Below are positions 26,374-34,756 of a DNA stretch of 64,000 nt, one piece after another (positions within the stretch are counted from its first letter, which is position 1; each line of letters opens with the position of its first letter). Under the pieces are notes generated by a model. The model worked only from the letters and a program-made list of their open reading frames with translations, did not search any database and was not told the origin of the DNA. The stretch lies in assembly GCA_964460075.1 (NCBI GenBank), contig CAYWPC010000012.1:1-64000 (forward strand). The letters run 5' to 3'. Both the position numbers and the translations under genes were made by a program. This stretch comes from JAMBLL01 sp964460075 (lineage in GTDB: Bacteria > Actinomycetota > Acidimicrobiia > Spongiisociales > UBA5794).

Positions 26374-26664
26374 ATGACAGCGCTGTTCGGCATTGCACTC
26401 CTCGCTGGCTTTGCCATGTTGATCGTCTGGATCGTCGCGGCGAGTGTTGCGAACACCGTTCAAGGCTGGCAGCGGGTCGACCCGGAATTGCTCGTTGGAG
26501 CCAAGGGTCGGGCTGTCGTTGCGGGAACCGTGGGATTTGGGATGGCTGGGCTGTCGTCGTTCTATGCCGGCTGGCCTTCGCTCGTGAGTCTTGCAACCGC
26601 GGCCATCGGATCGGGTGTTCTGGTTGTCGTCGGGATCTGGCTTGGGCCTCAGCGGGAGGCATAG
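26374..26664 (+). CDS. Small membrane protein
   Basis: 96 residues with three likely membrane segments: FGIALLAGFAMLIVWIVAAS at the N-terminus, AVVAGTVGFGMAGLSSFYAG in the middle and SLATAAIGSGVLVVVGIWLG at the end. I do not recognise a family. AGGAGA precedes the ATG by 5 nt. It is the first gene of a tight plus-strand block and stops 2 nt before the phosphoesterase start. Confidence 0.7.
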   Translation: MTALFGIALLAGFAMLIVWIVAASVANTVQGWQRVDPELLVGAKGRAVVAGTVGFGMAGLSSFYAGWPSLVSLATAAIGSGVLVVVGIWLGPQREA

Positions 26665-26666
26665 TC

Positions 26667-27461
26667 GTGCTCATTGTCTCGGACGTTCACGCCGCGAGCG
26701 GTGCCCTTGATCGAGTCGCGTCCATGGGCGGGCCATTGCTCGTACTCGGTGACCTCGTCAACCTTGTCGACTATCGCACGGGGGAGGGGATAGTTGCTGA
26801 CGTTGTAGGCATCGAGACGGTCAAGGCGATCGGCCGACTGCGGGCGGGTCGTCGGTTCGAAGAGGCATCCCAGGTGTGGAAAGATCGGGTTGACGGTATC
26901 GAGCGCCGGGTGCACACCGAGGTCGGTGAGGCGATGACGCAGCAATACGAGTCTGTAGCGAGAGCCCTTGGCGATGTCGAGGCGTACGTGATCTTCGGCA
27001 ACGTTGATCGGCCGGACATGCTCAAGAAGCACCTTCCATCTTCAGCTCGGTTCGTCGATGCAGAGGTTGTCGAGATTGAAGGGTGGATTGTCGGGTTCGT
27101 CGGTGGCGGCCTTCCAAGACTCGGCACAGAGGGCGAGGTGAGTCCTCAGGAGATGGGAGAGAAGCTGGCTCGGCTAGGTCCCGTCGACATCCTCTGCACG
27201 CATGTGCCTCCCGCGATCGAGGCGCTGGCGAGGGATGTGATCGGAGGCGGCTTCAAGGGTTCCAACGAGGTGCTGGACTACCTCGATCGATACGAACCGT
27301 CGTTTCACTTCTTTGGCGATGTGCACCAGCCGCAGGCGGTTCAGTGGACACATGGTTCCACCGTGTGTCGCAACGTCGGCTACTTCCGTGCGACTGGTCG
27401 ACCGTATCGCCTGTCGGCATCCGCACGACGAGGCGAGAGGAGTAGTCGAGGAGCGACGTGA
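26667..27461 (+). CDS. Calcineurin-like metallophosphoesterase
   Basis: 264 residues. The metal-binding motifs are LIVSDVHAASGALDRV (D-x-H), LLVLGDLVNL (G-D), VIFGNVDRPD (G-N), and the late histidines in ILCTHVPP and HFFGDVHQPQ. The fold is a two-metal phosphoesterase; the substrate could be a nucleotide, a lipid or a protein. The GTG at 26667 is chosen because the conserved first strand starts at once and GGGAGG lies 9 nt upstream. It overlaps the next gene by 4 nt. Confidence 0.84.
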   Translation: MLIVSDVHAASGALDRVASMGGPLLVLGDLVNLVDYRTGEGIVADVVGIETVKAIGRLRAGRRFEEASQVWKDRVDGIERRVHTEVGEAMTQQYESVARALGDVEAYVIFGNVDRPDMLKKHLPSSARFVDAEVVEIEGWIVGFVGGGLPRLGTEGEVSPQEMGEKLARLGPVDILCTHVPPAIEALARDVIGGGFKGSNEVLDYLDRYEPSFHFFGDVHQPQAVQWTHGSTVCRNVGYFRATGRPYRLSASARRGERSSRGAT

Positions 27462-28189
27462 ACCGGATCAACCTCGACCATCTCGCTGTTGGGTACACCC
27501 ATCGGCCACCGACACTCGCAACCCTTGCGCGGGCGACGAGTGCTGCCGCAGGGCGTCACGGTGTGCTGCTCGACATCGGAGGTGGCACGGGTGCACATGC
27601 AGCCAGATGGGTGGGGGAGGGCAGGATCCCGATCGTCGTTGATCCCTCAGCTGCGATGTGCGCAGACGCGTCCTCTCTCCGCGGTGTGGTCGTCGTATGC
27701 GGCCGCTCGCAAGAGCTTCCGTTCGGTGACGACTGCGCCAGCTTGGCTTATTTCCATCTATCGATTCACTACGGGCAGTTTGTGGAGGCAATCGACGAAG
27801 CGTGCAGAGTTACCCGTCCCTTCGGGAGAATCGAGATCTGGACGTTTGCGCCTGAGACGATGTCATCGTCGGCACTGGCGACGTGGTTCCCACGGATCGG
27901 CGATCTGGACGCGGCCAGGTTTCCGCCGATTGGCGACCTCGTCGATCGGCTGCGAGAGCATTGCGATGCGGTCGAGGTGACATGCCTGCCGGAAGACATC
28001 GAGCGAAGTGCCGGGTCTTGGGAGGATGCCGTGCGGCACGGTTTCGTGTCAACACTCCAACTCCTGACCGAGGACGAGATCGATGAAGGTCTTGCCCACT
28101 TCAGATCGTCGCATCGCGACCCCGACAGCATGTACCGCTATACGGTCGAATTCGTTCGGATCAGGGCGGCGCTGCGACCGCTACGCTGA
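27458..28189 (+). CDS. Class I SAM-dependent methyltransferase
   Basis: 243 residues. Motif I is VLLDIGGGTGAHAARWV, motif II IPIVVDPSAAM, then a VCGRSQELPFGDDCASLAYF acidic loop as in UbiE/COQ5-type enzymes. The last 100 residues are variable and may bind the substrate. GTG start overlapping the previous stop (GTGA), with GAGGAG upstream. Substrate unknown. Confidence 0.82.
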   Translation: MNRINLDHLAVGYTHRPPTLATLARATSAAAGRHGVLLDIGGGTGAHAARWVGEGRIPIVVDPSAAMCADASSLRGVVVVCGRSQELPFGDDCASLAYFHLSIHYGQFVEAIDEACRVTRPFGRIEIWTFAPETMSSSALATWFPRIGDLDAARFPPIGDLVDRLREHCDAVEVTCLPEDIERSAGSWEDAVRHGFVSTLQLLTEDEIDEGLAHFRSSHRDPDSMYRYTVEFVRIRAALRPLR

Positions 28190-28216
28190 AACCCAGCGAA
28201 CGTGAAGGAGGCGATA

Positions 28217-28660
28217 GTGGCTGTCGAAGGAACCGTGCAACGGGTCGAGGTGTCCGCTGAGCCTCAGCACGTGTATGAAGTAGCGCTTGACCTCGAGGCC
28301 TATCCCGAATGGGCTGGAGGTATCAAGTCGGTGTCTATCACCACGGAAGATGAGTATGGACGGCCTTCGGAGGCAGACTTCGTTGTTGACGGGATGGTCA
28401 AAGAGATCGCCTACACGCTGGTGTATGACTACGACCAAGACAACGGCTTTTCGTGGGAGGCGATACCCAACGCAGATATTCGGTCGTTACAAGGGCAGTA
28501 TGAGTTCAACGAACTCGGTGACGGTGAGTGCGAGGTCGTGTATGCACTCAAGGTCGAGCCTGCATTCACCGTGCCAGGCTTTCTCCGTCGTCAGGCAGAG
28601 AAGCAAATCGTGGGTACGGCGCTGCGTGGCCTCAAGAAACGGGCAGAAGAGACGATCTGA
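28217..28660 (+). CDS. START-like (SRPBCC) lipid-binding protein
   Basis: 147 residues of the polyketide cyclase/START fold: VEVSAEPQHVYEVALDLEAY and PEWAGGIKSVSITTEDEYGR at the N-terminus, then alternating strands and the closing amphipathic helix GTALRGLKKRAEET. Such proteins bind hydrophobic ligands. The GTG at 28217 is chosen because AGGAGG ends 5 nt before it; an in-frame GTG at 28202 lies upstream of that site. The stop overlaps the ATPase ATG (TGATG). Confidence 0.8.
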   Translation: MAVEGTVQRVEVSAEPQHVYEVALDLEAYPEWAGGIKSVSITTEDEYGRPSEADFVVDGMVKEIAYTLVYDYDQDNGFSWEAIPNADIRSLQGQYEFNELGDGECEVVYALKVEPAFTVPGFLRRQAEKQIVGTALRGLKKRAEETI

Positions 28661-29838
28661 TGCGCATCATCCTGGTCACCGGCAAGGGTGGGGTCGGGAA
28701 GACCACGATCTCGGCGGCCACAGCCTTGAAGGCAGCCGACCTGGGCTATCGGACCCTCGTCATGTCGACCGATCCGGCTCACTCACTTGCAGATGCGTTC
28801 GATACACCGCTCGGTGACGCACCAACGGAGGTCGTCACGAACCTCGACGCCGAACAAATAGACAGCCAGCAGCGACTCGAAGAGTCCTGGGGTGACGTGC
28901 GTGATCACCTCACAGAGCTCTTCGACTGGTCGGGTTTGAAGGGCATCGAGGCCGAGGAGCTGAGCGTCTTCCCCGGCATGGACGAGTTGTTCTCGCTCGC
29001 AGCCGTGCGCGAACACGCACGTTCGGATGTCTATGACCTGATCGTGGTCGATTGTGCGCCCACAGCCGAGACTTTGCGGCTGCTGAGCCTCCCGGAGGTC
29101 ATGTCGTGGTACATGGACAAGATGTTTCCGATCTCGCGTCGTGTCGTGAAGGTCGTGCGGCCTGTGATCAGCAAAGTGTCGTCGATGCCTATTGCAAACG
29201 ACGCGGTCTTTGACGCCGTAGCGCGATTCTATGAGCGACTCGACGGCATACGAGACCTGCTCTCAGATCCAGAGGTCACGACGGCTCGACTGGTGATGAA
29301 CCCCGAGAAGATGGTGATCGCCGAAGCCCGGCGGACCTACACCTACCTCGGTCTCTTCGGATACGGTGTCGATGCAGCCATTGTGAACCGAGTGCTTCCC
29401 GACTCGGTGACAGATCCCTATTTCGCGCGTTGGAGAGAGATTCAACAGGCTCACCTCACAACCGTGCGCGAGGGCTTCGTCGGAACCGACATCCGACAGC
29501 TCAGACTCTTCGACGAGGAGATGGTCGGACCGAAACTCCTGCGGGTAGTCGCAGACGAGCTGTATGCAGGCGTTGATCCAACGGACAGACTTTCGAAGGT
29601 CGACCCGCTGCGGGTTGAGGACGACGCAGACTCTGGGGATGTCACACTGGTCATGACCGTTCCGTTGGCCGAGAAGGGTGAGGTGGACGTCATGAGGCAC
29701 GAAGACGAACTGTTCATCACGATCGGTCCATACCGGCGTAGCCTGGTCCTTCCCGACTCGTTGCGTCGGCGCTCGATTCGGCGGGCGAAGCTCACGGACG
29801 GTGAGTTGCGGGTGGCGTTTACTTTGGAGGAGCAATGA
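28660..29838 (+). CDS. ArsA/Get3-type ATPase with crystallin-like C-terminal domain
   Basis: 392 residues. The deviant Walker A is TGKGGVGKTTISAATALKAA, switch I is STDPAHSLADAFD, switch II lies in IVVDCAPTAETLRLL, and RLVMNPEKMVIAEARR follows the client-binding helices. The last 70 residues (VTLVMTVPLAEKGEVDVMRH to the end) form a small beta domain of the alpha-crystallin/HSP20 kind. That layout matches the Get3d class better than arsenite pumps: no ArsA cysteine triad or ars genes are seen. A role in protecting or handing over hydrophobic proteins is inferred. Translation is coupled to both neighbours. Confidence 0.86.
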   Translation: MRIILVTGKGGVGKTTISAATALKAADLGYRTLVMSTDPAHSLADAFDTPLGDAPTEVVTNLDAEQIDSQQRLEESWGDVRDHLTELFDWSGLKGIEAEELSVFPGMDELFSLAAVREHARSDVYDLIVVDCAPTAETLRLLSLPEVMSWYMDKMFPISRRVVKVVRPVISKVSSMPIANDAVFDAVARFYERLDGIRDLLSDPEVTTARLVMNPEKMVIAEARRTYTYLGLFGYGVDAAIVNRVLPDSVTDPYFARWREIQQAHLTTVREGFVGTDIRQLRLFDEEMVGPKLLRVVADELYAGVDPTDRLSKVDPLRVEDDADSGDVTLVMTVPLAEKGEVDVMRHEDELFITIGPYRRSLVLPDSLRRRSIRRAKLTDGELRVAFTLEEQ

Positions 29839-30023
29839 GCGAGGACAAGCCAACCGACGCGCTTGTGAGTGGCGTCAAGACAGCGGTAGTGCATTTCGGA
29901 AAGGCAGCATTCGAGATTGCAGCAGGCGTAGGTGCGCTGTGGTCCGGTGTCACCAAGACCGTCAGGCCCGATTCCGACGATGAGGTCGGTACCGGCGGGC
30001 ACCAGAGCGTACCTGTCGAGTAG
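29835..30023 (+). CDS. Small protein downstream of the Get3-like ATPase
   Basis: 62 residues, MSEDKPTDALVSGVKTAVVH onward: one amphipathic helix (FGKAAFEIAAGVGALWSGV) and a short acidic tail. It overlaps the ATPase stop as ATGA, so it is translated with it. GGAGG lies just upstream of the ATG. I do not recognise a family; a partner of the ATPase or the kinase is a guess from position. Confidence 0.6.
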   Translation: MSEDKPTDALVSGVKTAVVHFGKAAFEIAAGVGALWSGVTKTVRPDSDDEVGTGGHQSVPVE

Positions 30024-30054
30024 CCAGCGATCCGCCGGCTGATACGCTGCAACG

Positions 30055-30978
30055 ATGTCAACGATCGGAATCGACCTCGGTGGGACGAAATCGCTTGCCG
30101 TACGTCTTGACGACGGTGTCGTCGTTGAGTCACGTCGCGTCGAGTTCTCACCCAGCACCGGGATTCTCGAGGCGATCGCCTCCTCGGTCGAACAGATCGC
30201 AGATGGCACCGAATCCGCCATCGGGATAGGCGCCACTGGCCTGGTACGAGTCAGTGACGGCGTTCTCGTGTGGGGGCCGCATCTGCCAGGAAGCAACCTG
30301 CCCATTCGGTCCTGGGTTTCTGAGCGCTTCGGTGTGCCGGTCATCGTGGACAACGATGCGAACACCGCGCTGTACGGTGAGCTCCACATGGGAGCCGGAA
30401 GCGGCTACGTGCATGTTCTGCTCGTGACACTCGGCACGGGCATCGGGGGGGCGATTGCGATCGACGGTGAGGTGTATCGAGGTTCGGGGCTCGCAGGCGA
30501 ATGGGGACACGTTCGCGTCGAGGGCAATGGGCTGCTGTGCGACTGCGGACGCCGGGGCTGTTGGGAGACGCGGGCGTCAGGTCCTGCACTTGTACGCCTT
30601 GCTAAGGAGGCGACGGGGTCGAACCCGGACAGTTCATTTGCTCGGCTTCTCAGCAAAGGACCCATCACGGGCGAGGCGGTCGTAAGTGCTGCCGATGCTG
30701 GAGACGAGATTGCACGGGCGTTGGTAACCGAGGTTGGCCGCTCACTGGGACAGGGCCTTTCGGATCTGACGGCAGTTTTCGATCCGGAGCTCATCATTGT
30801 CGGTGGTGGACTCGGCTCGGTTGGTGAGTCGATCATCGGTCCTGCGCGTCGAGTGCTTGCCGATTCTCTTCACGGCGGAAATCTCCGTGTTCCTCCTACG
30901 GTTCAAGTTGCGTTGCTCGGGCCGACGGCAGGTGCCGTTGGTGCGGCGCTCATGGCCGAGAGGGAACGACATGGCTAG
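30055..30978 (+). CDS. ROK-family sugar kinase, probably glucokinase
   Basis: 307 residues. IGIDLGGTKSLAVRLDDG is the ATP phosphate loop, VDNDANTALYGELHMGAG the sugar-binding region, TLGTGIGGAIAIDGEVYRG the second phosphate loop, GLAGEWGHVRVEGNGLLCDC with GRRGCWE the ROK zinc motif, and LIIVGGGL the adenosine motif. It should phosphorylate glucose at C6 in the cytoplasm; other hexoses cannot be excluded. The ATG overlies no clear ribosome site. The stop lies inside a 15-bp tandem repeat shared with the next gene. Confidence 0.87.
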   Translation: MSTIGIDLGGTKSLAVRLDDGVVVESRRVEFSPSTGILEAIASSVEQIADGTESAIGIGATGLVRVSDGVLVWGPHLPGSNLPIRSWVSERFGVPVIVDNDANTALYGELHMGAGSGYVHVLLVTLGTGIGGAIAIDGEVYRGSGLAGEWGHVRVEGNGLLCDCGRRGCWETRASGPALVRLAKEATGSNPDSSFARLLSKGPITGEAVVSAADAGDEIARALVTEVGRSLGQGLSDLTAVFDPELIIVGGGLGSVGESIIGPARRVLADSLHGGNLRVPPTVQVALLGPTAGAVGAALMAERERHG

Positions 30979-31009
30979 AAACGACATGGCTAGAAACGAC
31001 ATCGCTAGA
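30965..31009 (+). repeat. Three 15-bp direct repeats at the kinase/DUF1232 junction
   Basis: Unit aacgacatggctaga occurs at 30965-30979, 30980-30994 and, with one mismatch, 30995-31009. The first copy contains the stop of the ROK kinase and the first ATG of the DUF1232 gene; the second repeats the ATG. They encode the pentapeptide MARND twice and IARYE. A replication-slippage duplication of a translation start is likely. Confidence 0.85.
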
Positions 31010-31438
31010 TATGAGGCCTTCGGGATCCGTGCGGTCGATGACACGCCTCCCCGAGAGAGGCGCGGATGGCGGGATGTAGCTCTTGAGGCTGCATTACTGG
31101 TCCCGAACGTCGTCAAACTGCTCGTGCGATTGATGCGCGATCCGAGGGTACCGATCCGTCAAAAAGTTCTTGTGGCAGCTGTGCTCGGTTATGTCGTATC
31201 TCCAATTGATCTGATCCCAGACTTCGTCGTCGGCTTCGGGAAGCTCGACGACATCCTCGTGGTATCGATCGCGATCGACCACCTGATGTCAGGATCGGAA
31301 CGGGCGATCGTTGAGGAGCACTGGGACGGTTCGATCGACGCACTCGATCTGGTCCGCTCCGTGTGCGGTTGGGGGGCGGAGATCGTTCCAGGTATCTCGA
31401 ACATCTCGCCCCGCCGCGCCGCGAACGGTCGGGACTAG
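30971..31438 (+). CDS. DUF1232 membrane-associated protein
   Basis: 155 residues. The core is the DUF1232 helix pair: VKLLVRLMRDPRVPIRQKVL, then AAVLGYVVSPIDLIPDFVVG and LDDILVVSIAIDHLM. SPIDLIPDF is the family mark. Function is unknown; members are small membrane-associated proteins. ATG 30971 overlaps the kinase stop and has GAGAGGG upstream; ATG 30986 in the next repeat copy is an alternative. Confidence 0.84.
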   Translation: MARNDMARNDIARYEAFGIRAVDDTPPRERRGWRDVALEAALLVPNVVKLLVRLMRDPRVPIRQKVLVAAVLGYVVSPIDLIPDFVVGFGKLDDILVVSIAIDHLMSGSERAIVEEHWDGSIDALDLVRSVCGWGAEIVPGISNISPRRAANGRD

Positions 31439-31493
31439 CTGTCGGTCTACGCGTGTCGCTCTGCCGATGACCTGTCAGTCGTGAACTCTCAAC

Positions 31494-31506
31494 TACTGTC
31501 CTTCCT
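31494..31506 (+). promoter_or_regulatory. Possible leaderless -10 element of alaC
   Basis: TACTGT at 31494-31499 stands 7 nt before the ATG at 31507, and no Shine-Dalgarno site is visible, which together suggest a leaderless transcript. No good -35. Confidence 0.3.
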
Positions 31507-32688
31507 ATGCAATTCCGCCGAATAGACAACCTTCCTCCGTACGTCTTTGCTCAGATGAACGATCGAACACGTGCGGCACGTCGAGCGGGCATCGACGTTG
31601 TCGATCTCGGATTCGGTAATCCGGACATTCCGTCGCCACCGGGAGTTGTAGACAAGCTCATCGAGGCCGCTCGGCAGGGCAAGAACCATCGCTACTCGGC
31701 ATCGCGTGGGATTCCGAACCTTCGCAAGGCAGTCGCAGCGAGATACGAGAGGGCGTTCGGCGTCACCTTGGATCCCGAAACGGAAGTCATCAACACGATC
31801 GGAGCAAAGGAGGGACTCTCACACCTCATGTGGGTACTGGTGCAGCCAGGAGACGTTGCACTGGTTCCAGAGCCTTCGTATCCCATCCATATCTATGCGC
31901 CGGTTCTCGCAGGGGCAGACGTCAGGCGAGTTCATCTCACCACAGATGCAGATTTCTTCGAGCGTTTGACGGCTGCCTTCAGAACATCGTGGCCGAAGCC
32001 GAGAGTGATCGTCGCGTCATTTCCACACAACCCGACGACCGTGACGGTCGATCTCGACTTCTTCAAACGTCTCATCGACTTCGCCCATCGAAACGACGTG
32101 GTCGTGGTGAACGATTTTGCCTACGCGGACATCAGCTTCGATGGATACCACCCGCCATCGTTGCTCCAGGTCGATGGCGCAAAGGATGTGGCTGTTGAGC
32201 TGTATACGTTGTCGAAGTCTCACTCGATGGCGGGATGGCGTGTCGGGTTTGTAGTCGGAAACGCCGGGATCGTTGACGCACTCGGCCAGCTCAAGTCGTA
32301 TCTCGACTACGGCACATTCCAGCCGATTCAGATAGCGTCGATTATCGCGCTCAACGAGCATGACACGTATATAGATGAGGTCGTTGACGTATATCGGACC
32401 AGGAGGGACACGCTTGTCGATGGTTTGTGTCGAGCCGGGTGGGAGGTCGAGTCACCCAGGGCGACCATGTTCGTCTGGGCAAAGATCCCTGGACCGCACG
32501 CGGCATCTGGGAGTCTGCAGTTCGCCTTTGACCTCCTCGATCATGCCCAGGTGGCTGTGAGCCCTGGAATCGGTTTCGGACCCTCGGGCGACGATCACGT
32601 TCGGTTCGCGCTCGTCGAGAACGAGCAGCGGATTGCACAAGCTGTCCGTAACATCCGCCGATTTCTGACTGCCGGAGTGGGATCCTGA
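31507..32688 (+). CDS. alaC: Alanine-synthesising aminotransferase (AlaC-like)
   Basis: 393 residues of class I aminotransferases. The N-terminal FRRIDNLPPYVFAQMND, VVDLGFGNPDIPSP, FPHNPTTVTVDLDFFKRLI, VVNDFAYADISFDGYHPPS and the Schiff-base lysine in TLSKSHSMAGWRVGFVVGN follow E. coli AlaC (YfdZ) almost step by step, as does the C-terminal VSPGIGFGPSGDDHVRFAL. It should transfer the amino group from glutamate to pyruvate. It precedes the fatty acid genes by 57 nt. Confidence 0.88.
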   Translation: MQFRRIDNLPPYVFAQMNDRTRAARRAGIDVVDLGFGNPDIPSPPGVVDKLIEAARQGKNHRYSASRGIPNLRKAVAARYERAFGVTLDPETEVINTIGAKEGLSHLMWVLVQPGDVALVPEPSYPIHIYAPVLAGADVRRVHLTTDADFFERLTAAFRTSWPKPRVIVASFPHNPTTVTVDLDFFKRLIDFAHRNDVVVVNDFAYADISFDGYHPPSLLQVDGAKDVAVELYTLSKSHSMAGWRVGFVVGNAGIVDALGQLKSYLDYGTFQPIQIASIIALNEHDTYIDEVVDVYRTRRDTLVDGLCRAGWEVESPRATMFVWAKIPGPHAASGSLQFAFDLLDHAQVAVSPGIGFGPSGDDHVRFALVENEQRIAQAVRNIRRFLTAGVGS

Positions 32689-32745
32689 AACCACAACGGG
32701 GTGCTCGAGGTCGGATCATGGTCGTCGATCCCGGTTGAAGAGAAT

Positions 32746-33672
32746 ATGAAATACGCAGTGTTGTTTCCCGGACAGGGCAGCCAAAACGTCGGCATGTGCC
32801 AAGACGTTCGGATGGAACGCCAGGATCTGTTGGGAACTTCAGCCAATCTCGTGTTGGGATGGGATCTCGATGCGTTGATTTCCGAGGGGCCCCAGGAGGA
32901 GTTACTCAAGACTGAGCATGCTCAGCCTGCGTTGTATGCCACAGCGTTCGCTCTCTGGGCGGTCTTCTCCGACATGGTGGATTCAGCACCATCCGCCGGT
33001 GCGGGTCACTCGCTTGGTGAGTACACGGCACTCGCTGCAGCTGGTGCCTTCTCCTATCTTGACGGCCTTGCTCTGGTCGCCAAGCGCGGACGAGCTATGG
33101 CGGGTGCGGCATCCGAGAGCGCATCGGGAATGGCCGCGCTCCTCGGAGCTGATGTTGGCACGGCAGACGCGATCGCTCGCCAGAGGCGTGCAGACGGGGG
33201 ATCACTGCACGTAGCGAATATCAATGCTCCAGGGCAGGTCGTTGTTGCGGGCAGTCTTGCTGATCTCGAATGGCTGGCGCAGAACGCTCGCAGTCTTGGG
33301 ATTCGAAGGGCGGTGAAACTCAAGGTTGCAGCCGGGTTCCACTCGCCATTCATGTCGTCCGCTGCATCCTCCCTCGAGGCAGCCCTCGACGAAGCAGACA
33401 TGGTCAGCCCACGATTCGACGTGTACGCGAACGTGTCGGGCAGGCCGACGACGAATGTCCGTGAGACGTTGCGCCAGCAACTCACCGCTCCGGTCAGATT
33501 CTTGCAGACCATCGAGGGGATGGTCGAGGCAGGTATCGACACCTTCGTCCACATAGGACCGGGCGATGTAACGGCTGGGCTCGCAAAGCGCACCGCTGAG
33601 AACGCAACGGTGCACGTGGTGTCGAGCATCAATCAAGCGCGTGCAGTCGCGGATGCGCTGTCCGTAGAATGA
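32746..33672 (+). CDS. fabD: Malonyl-CoA:ACP transacylase
   Basis: 308 residues. KYAVLFPGQGSQNVGM at the N-terminus, the nucleophile serine in GAGHSLGEYTALAAAGAF, the catalytic histidine in AAGFHSPFMSSAA, and FVHIGPGDVTAGLAKR. It loads malonate onto ACP. The ATG at 32746 begins the first strand; GAAGAG lies upstream. First gene of the fabD-fabH-fabG-acpP-fabF module. Confidence 0.95.
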   Translation: MKYAVLFPGQGSQNVGMCQDVRMERQDLLGTSANLVLGWDLDALISEGPQEELLKTEHAQPALYATAFALWAVFSDMVDSAPSAGAGHSLGEYTALAAAGAFSYLDGLALVAKRGRAMAGAASESASGMAALLGADVGTADAIARQRRADGGSLHVANINAPGQVVVAGSLADLEWLAQNARSLGIRRAVKLKVAAGFHSPFMSSAASSLEAALDEADMVSPRFDVYANVSGRPTTNVRETLRQQLTAPVRFLQTIEGMVEAGIDTFVHIGPGDVTAGLAKRTAENATVHVVSSINQARAVADALSVE

Positions 33673-33697
33673 TCAGGTCAGGAAGGGGATCACACCT

Positions 33698-34756
33698 ATG
33701 AATGCCACCATCACCGGCTGGGGCAAATGCGTTCCTCAGGCTGTGCTCACCAACGAAGACCTAGCGTCCGTTATTGAGACCTCCGATGAGTGGATCACAT
33801 CTCGTTCCGGTATCAAGGAGCGGCGAGTCTCTCATGTCAACAATTCGGACATGGCGGCACTTGCGGGGAGACGAGCCCTGGCCGCGGCCGGTCTGAGTCC
33901 GACCGATCTCGACTACATCCTCCTCGCAACATGCACCGCTGATCGGCAGATCCCGTCGTCGGCTTGCTATGTGCAGGCAAAAATCGGCGCCGTCAACGCA
34001 GCGGCATCGGACATCAACGCTGGGTGCACGGGCTTCCTTTACGGTTTGTCGATGGCGCACGGTCTCCTTGCAACCGGTCAGGCCCGGCGGCTGTTGGTGA
34101 TCGGATCAGAGCGCATCTCTTCCTTTCTCAATCTCGACGAGCGCTCAACGTCTGTCCTTTTTGGGGATGGGGCTGGTGCGGTCATTCTCGAGGGGACAGA
34201 CGGATCCGAGGGGATTCAAGCGTCACTGCTCGGTGCAGACGGAAACGGGGCAGCGGCACTCACCGCGACAGGCGTTGGGACGGAATTCATCGGTACCGAT
34301 ACTCGGATGGCGATCGTCATGGACGGTGCCGAGATTTTCCGCAATGCGGTCGTTCGTATGGGCCAGTCCATCATCGACGCGGCCGAACGTGCAGGATGGA
34401 GCCTCGACGACATCGACCTCGTCATCCCGCACCAGGCCAACATTCGGATCATCGACGCGGTGCGGCGAAGGATTGGTGCGCCAGAGGAGAAGATCTTCGT
34501 CAACATTCACAAGTACGGGAACACATCGGCAGCGACGATTCCGATCGCTCTGGCCGAGGCAGTGGAGGAGGGCCGGATCAAACCTGGCCACAAGCTCGTG
34601 TTTGTCGCGTTCGGCGCAGGCATGACCTGGGGGGCTACCGCTGTTGAATGGGGAGGTCGAATTCACGGTCTCGAGTCGATCGACGACGAGCTCCCTGAGC
34701 CCACACAGACAGCTTTGGAGATGGTGATGACGAGGCAGGAGACGGTGCACAAATGA
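33698..34756 (+). CDS. fabH: Beta-ketoacyl-ACP synthase III
   Basis: 352 residues. The catalytic cysteine is in DINAGCTGFLYGLSMA, the histidine in LVIPHQANIRIIDAV and the asparagine in HKYGNTSAATIPIAL; SDEWITSRSGIKERR is the CoA-binding arginine/tryptophan region. It starts chains by condensing acyl-CoA with malonyl-ACP. A Shine-Dalgarno AGGAAGGGG precedes the ATG. The stop overlaps fabG. Confidence 0.96.
   Translation: MNATITGWGKCVPQAVLTNEDLASVIETSDEWITSRSGIKERRVSHVNNSDMAALAGRRALAAAGLSPTDLDYILLATCTADRQIPSSACYVQAKIGAVNAAASDINAGCTGFLYGLSMAHGLLATGQARRLLVIGSERISSFLNLDERSTSVLFGDGAGAVILEGTDGSEGIQASLLGADGNGAAALTATGVGTEFIGTDTRMAIVMDGAEIFRNAVVRMGQSIIDAAERAGWSLDDIDLVIPHQANIRIIDAVRRRIGAPEEKIFVNIHKYGNTSAATIPIALAEAVEEGRIKPGHKLVFVAFGAGMTWGATAVEWGGRIHGLESIDDELPEPTQTALEMVMTRQETVHK

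Noticed and set aside
28660..29838. Arsenite-efflux ATPase ArsA
   Set aside because: No arsB, arsD or arsR nearby, single ATPase half, and a crystallin-like tail; Get3-type is a better fit.
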